The position numbers were made by a program, and so were the translations under genes. A stretch of 64,000 nt of DNA from a bacterium A37T11. GTDB taxonomy: Bacteria > Bacteroidota > Bacteroidia > Sphingobacteriales > Sphingobacteriaceae. Shown piece after piece: positions 61,201 through 64,000 of the stretch. The stretch covers positions 1-64,000 of the forward strand of contig FOBR01000021.1 of the NCBI GenBank assembly GCA_900109895.1. The letters are read 5' to 3'. Within the stretch, counting starts at the first letter, position 1. Each line of letters opens with the position of its first letter. The notes beneath the pieces were generated by a model. It had not been told where the DNA came from. It saw only the letters and a list, made by a program, of their open reading frames with translations, and searched no databases.

Positions 61201-63898
61201 CTAAGGGCTTCCCTGCGGCACTCAAATCTACCAGCTGTACCTTTTGATCATGATCTGTCAAAAGCATACCCGAAAGCTTATCTCCCGGCGGTATTTTTAC
61301 GCCTACATAACTGCTAAAAGGGCTATAAGGCATGGTCACATTGTCTATACTAAAGTTGCCGCCCGGTTCAAACACCCTGGTCGCGAAATTGGCACGAAGC
61401 ATACCGGGCGCATTATTTGTCTGATCAAGCGCGGCGGTGAACGTTGCCACACCCTGCCCGTCCAGATTACCGTCAAATAACACCTGCGTCTCTGCCGAAA
61501 AATTGCGCGTAGGATCATCAAAGGTATAGTCCCCGAAATTGGGAAAAGTCGTTTTAATAGGAGAGAGGGAAGCTTCTACCTTCGCTTTTAACCCTTGTAC
61601 AGAGGCGCCAAATAACCACCTGGAAGATAATTTGATTGTATTTTGGCCCCCTTTACCCAGTGTTTTTTGACCAGCAAAGTCCAAGTCTATTTTTAAGCGG
61701 TTGGGCATCACGGTTTCAATCTTCAATGTTTTTTGAAAAACCGCGCCTCCGGCCATCACTTTCGCAATCCAGTTACCGGTAGGAGCACTGGCGTCGGTTT
61801 TTAACCTAAAAGTATAAAAGCCGTTCAATGCTTTATGCTGCACCAATCGGGTATTGAGTTGCCCTTTGGGATTATACAGTTCAAGGGTTACCGGGTGATC
61901 AGGCGGTAGCTTAGCCTGCTTATCTTCCAAAATGAACCCTACATAAATAGAATCACCAGGTCGCCATACGCCTCGTTCGCCATAAATAAATCCCTTCATG
62001 CCCTTTTGCACCACATCTCCATCCACGTCAAAGCGGCTTAAAGGCAGGGATGAACCATCGTCCATGCGGAGGTAACCTCGTTCTTCATTTTTTGAGGCCA
62101 TCAATAAATACGGTGTACGCTGAACGTTCAAGTCTGCAAATCCATTGGCATCTGTTACGGCTTTTTGCAAAACCTGCTGCTGATAATCCAAGATGGATAC
62201 CGTAACACCTTCCATTGGTGCAGCGGTCAGAATGCTGGTGGCAATTACTTTAATGCTGTTATCCGTACCGCGTTTAGCCATTAGGCCAATATTTGACGCT
62301 AACAAGTCACGTGAAGCCCACCGATCGCGCGTGTAGTAGGAATTACTGCATGGATCTTCTCTTTCATCCCAATTATAATCCTCGGGGTAATAGTTGTTAT
62401 ACCGATCCCAGAACGCATCATCCTCGTCAAGCGATTGCGATCGGCCCCAATAGCTGTAGCCTTCGTAATATGCTTCGTTGATGCCGCTCTCCCTATCTTT
62501 GCTATCCCCTAAACTATCCGTACATGTATAAAGCGAATAACTTTTTCTAAAACCAATGGTTACGCGATAAATAGCTCCAGGTTCGGTGCGCAGCAGCTGA
62601 TCGATGTCCAGCGAAAAGCGGTTTTTCTTATGCAGGTTAATGCTTTTATCATCCGTTAATGAAATCGTTTTTTGAATAACCGGTCGGCCCACACGCCGCA
62701 ATTCATAAGAGCCGCCATCCTCGCCCGTTTGGAGATACTGGGCAATGTTATTTTCAAAGATCTTAATAATCGTTACATCCACCGCCCTTAAATTGACTGC
62801 ATCAAAGGGCATGGTTAATTTACCAGAGCCTGGCAAAATGGTACCCTTACCCGGAATGGTGACAGCCGGGAGGCGGTTCTCAAAGTTGACATTGGCCGTA
62901 ACAGATTTTCTTATTTTAACGGCGTTTATATTTTCCACGCCCTCATTCACCACTATACTATAATTCCCTTCCAGCCGGTCTGGCGCATACACTTTAACTT
63001 CACTGCCATCTATACTGAATCGAACATCACTCACATTACTAATGCCTATGAGCCCATTCAGGTCTTGGGCAACCAATATTGGATCAGAAAACTGCACCAA
63101 TACATATTGTTCATCATCTTGGACAGCACGGATGTCAAGCACCTTAAAGTTACCTTTTGCTGGTACCTCTATATCTAGTTTATCCTTCTTTTTCGAAGAA
63201 ATGGGGCTACCATTCCAGGCAAGCTCCAATTTATTCGCATTGGCTGTGCGCACAATAGAGTCAATGGTAAAAGCAGAAATATGGGTTTCTGTATTGTGCT
63301 TCCATTTTATCGAAAGCGTTTTTCCTAAATACCGCGCCGTTAAAATCTTTTCCGTATTTTCCGGGGTCTCCGCATCCGCCAGGCTTATGCTGCCAGTTAG
63401 TTTCATCAAATCCAGGGACTGACTGTTTTGTGATTTCAACCCTTCTGATAGCACTTCAAATGCTGGTTCCGTTACTTTAAACGCAAAATTGAACGAACTG
63501 AGGCTATCTGGCACTTTGGTTATTTTGCCTAACGCAAAACTTACCTTGTACTCTTCACCGGGTGTAAGGTCATTATCTGGTTTAAAAGTAACCGTGCGCG
63601 CATCAACCCAGACTGTTTTGCCCTTAATGGAAGGAGAAACACGAAACAATCCGCTGTTATCTTCCTCTTTATTTTGAACGGTATTAACTTCAGATGCCAG
63701 TCTTATCGTAATACTGCTTTGCCGGGAAACAGTTCCCGTGGTATAGCCTTCTATGTAGCGCGCAAAGGCAGCATTTCCCGAATTTACTGCATTATTTCCA
63801 GTAAATTTCCAAATAACAAAAACAAGTAAGCACAGTAAAACTATCCCAGTAACGGCTATATAAATTGTTTTGCGTGCAGAAAGATCCAGTTTTTTCAC
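58292..63898 (-). CDS. Bacterial alpha-2-macroglobulin (large periplasmic protease trap)
   Basis: 1868 residues with an N-terminal membrane helix (IYIAVTGIVLLCLLVFVIWKF) rather than a lipobox. MG-type domains follow; the MG2-like region includes RGVWRPGDSIYVGFILED and the A2M core includes PRYVGSIRAMVIAGQDGAYG. The thioester motif is YPYGCVEQTTS around residue 1415-1420, with Cys and EQ preserved (canonical GCGEQ, here GCVEQ). C-terminal helical thioester domain (GYWPGATSADEWGTNYAGHF) and a final receptor-like beta domain. Such proteins trap foreign proteases and often pair with PBP1c; no pbpC is seen in the window. Confidence 0.92.
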   Translation of the reverse strand: MKKLDLSARKTIYIAVTGIVLLCLLVFVIWKFTGNNAVNSGNAAFARYIEGYTTGTVSRQSSITIRLASEVNTVQNKEEDNSGLFRVSPSIKGKTVWVDARTVTFKPDNDLTPGEEYKVSFALGKITKVPDSLSSFNFAFKVTEPAFEVLSEGLKSQNSQSLDLMKLTGSISLADAETPENTEKILTARYLGKTLSIKWKHNTETHISAFTIDSIVRTANANKLELAWNGSPISSKKKDKLDIEVPAKGNFKVLDIRAVQDDEQYVLVQFSDPILVAQDLNGLIGISNVSDVRFSIDGSEVKVYAPDRLEGNYSIVVNEGVENINAVKIRKSVTANVNFENRLPAVTIPGKGTILPGSGKLTMPFDAVNLRAVDVTIIKIFENNIAQYLQTGEDGGSYELRRVGRPVIQKTISLTDDKSINLHKKNRFSLDIDQLLRTEPGAIYRVTIGFRKSYSLYTCTDSLGDSKDRESGINEAYYEGYSYWGRSQSLDEDDAFWDRYNNYYPEDYNWDEREDPCSNSYYTRDRWASRDLLASNIGLMAKRGTDNSIKVIATSILTAAPMEGVTVSILDYQQQVLQKAVTDANGFADLNVQRTPYLLMASKNEERGYLRMDDGSSLPLSRFDVDGDVVQKGMKGFIYGERGVWRPGDSIYVGFILEDKQAKLPPDHPVTLELYNPKGQLNTRLVQHKALNGFYTFRLKTDASAPTGNWIAKVMAGGAVFQKTLKIETVMPNRLKIDLDFAGQKTLGKGGQNTIKLSSRWLFGASVQGLKAKVEASLSPIKTTFPNFGDYTFDDPTRNFSAETQVLFDGNLDGQGVATFTAALDQTNNAPGMLRANFATRVFEPGGNFSIDNVTMPYSPFSSYVGVKIPPGDKLSGMLLTDHDQKVQLVDLSAAGKPLAGKRQVQVEFYKIQWQWWWDQQAENLGNFTQDKYNKLLKKEMVTLQDGRGEWTIRVNYPDWGRYLIRVTDLQSGHATGKTMYIDWPGWAQREQQNNPTEASMLSFTSDKKQYKVGDEVTLTIPSSDGGRGLISIENGSRVLDASWIDTKKSQTIYRFKVTDEMAPNVFVNISLLQPHAQTANDLPIRMYGVIPLLVDNPKTLLKPVITMPAVLKPESKSAITVSESTGKPMTYTIALVDEGLLDLTRFKTPDPHSSFYAREALGVKSWDLFDQVLGAWGGDLERLLSIGGDADANQNINPAKANRFEPVVKFMGPFTLKGGSKATHSFTLPRYVGSIRAMVIAGQDGAYGFAEKAVAVKKPLMLLATLPRVIGPDESFRLPVTVFAMDNSIKDVSLDVSASSGLVALDAKQTIHFDQPGEKLVYATIKSGKNTGIGQLKITARSGGKVADYSVEIDIRNPNPYITSVSNAELSGGAVWEQQIDPLSSGNNNKGSVELSALPPINLNKRLDYLIQYPYGCVEQTTSSVFPQLSLNHLTVLTESQKAAIDRNIKSGINRLVGFQLPDGGIGYWPGATSADEWGTNYAGHFMLEAEAKGFKLPAGFLSSWKRYERKMALNWAPNNYNFRGGDLIQSYRLYLLALAKAPEIGAMNRLREFSYLSDEAKWRLAAAYQLAGQPIVANQLIKGLSTDPKPYDKAGSTFGSDLRDRAMILETMIILGKKQNAVSVLQSVANALGSESWYSTQSTAYALLAVAKYAESTNLNHKLEVSYVLGGKSYTIKSDQYVYTIPVGINNGPSSLKVTNHGSGKIFIRVIRSGQMPAGENAPEINHPELLNMQVQYTNAKGVAIDPTHLSQGTDFVAVVTIKNTANMGTYENMALAQIFPSGWEIINTRLADNENANRSSPFTYQDIRDDRVLTYFNIRSQETLTYRILLNASYVGRYFLPSVSCEAMYDNRIQAINTGKWVSVE

Positions 63899-63928
63899 AG
63901 CTAAATATTTTTAAAAGGAACCAATGAA

Positions 63929-64000
63929 TCAGCCAATCACCACCCCAGGTTTATTTAAAATAGGCACCCTGATCAAGTTATCATCTATGATGCTCTCCGG
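63929..64000 (-). CDS. 3' end of an upstream gene (partial)
   Basis: The minus strand reads PESIIDDNLIRVPILNKPGV then VIG and a TGA at 63929, cut by the window end. Too short to identify. The gap to the macroglobulin start is 30 bp, so the two may share a transcript. Confidence 0.4.
   Translation of the reverse strand, partial: PESIIDDNLIRVPILNKPGVVIG

Overview
The window reads as a chromosomal segment of a Bacteroidota bacterium, most likely of the Chitinophagaceae/Sphingobacteriales type. The evidence is a SusC/SusD pair, very large secreted YD-repeat (RHS) proteins with a DUF6443-like region, an RteC homologue, DUF5958 and DUF6169 family members, and promoter-like TAnnTTTG boxes. RHS cores are GC-richer, while toxin tails and immunity genes are clearly AT-rich. 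I saw no rRNA, tRNA, CRISPR array, integrase or conjugation gene.

Layout. (1) 1-3.6 kb: a 5'-truncated RHS toxin tail with an Imm26-like immunity gene, then small secreted or membrane genes and a membrane-anchored HTH protein. (2) 3.7-6.9 kb: a pilin-like membrane protein, a frameshifted DUF6169 gene and a graveyard of two unrelated IS transposases. (3) 6.9-15.5 kb (minus): a three-gene secreted RHS operon (tail-fibre-like protein, 1038-aa RHS companion, 1388-aa PPC/RHS protein). Its last gene has lost a piece of core at a G8 tract, and its toxin tail ends at an IS3 relic. Two operon genes share an ~85-bp promoter block holding two palindromes. (4) 15.5-20.7 kb: a decayed pilin-like copy, a ~500-bp palindrome-rich stretch, and a compact minus-strand locus: 4-TM LytTR regulator, RteC homologue, twin 12-bp palindromes, then 4-TM protein, CHAP hydrolase, FN3 protein and lipoprotein. 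(5) 20.9-27.3 kb: a 5'-truncated NHL/RHS gene abutting a 1.28-kb duplicated block, and an RHS tail with a different toxin and immunity gene.

(6) 27.7-46.1 kb: a carbohydrate utilisation locus on the minus strand with a divergent AraC regulator. It holds a truncated GH78-like gene, SusD, SusC, amidohydrolase, MFS permease, MBL hydrolase, Gfo/Idh/MocA oxidoreductase, DUF5009-like acyltransferase, purple-acid-phosphatase-like enzyme, sialidase-like BNR protein, DHDPS/NanA-family lyase and sodium:solute symporter. SusCD would import glycan fragments, the BNR protein and phosphatase would trim them, the transporters carry monomers inward, and the lyase and oxidoreductase begin breakdown. The substrate (possibly a sialic-acid-like or other keto-sugar acid) is inferred. 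The locus lies between two direct copies of the 1.28-kb block.

(7) 46.3-58.1 kb (plus): an array of displaced RHS toxin cassettes. Units have a GC-rich core end, an interchangeable pre-toxin module (two types seen), an AT-rich toxin tail and an immunity candidate. Two small repeats recur at the boundaries, one carrying a TAnnTTTG box. Several units are broken by nonsense mutations, insertions or truncation, so the array looks like an archive shaped by repeated recombination. (8) 58.3-64 kb: a large bacterial alpha-2-macroglobulin on the minus strand and the 3' end of one more gene.

The best candidates for an undescribed system are the cassette array with its promoter-carrying junction repeats, and the RteC/LytTR locus with its twin operators and the palindrome field downstream.
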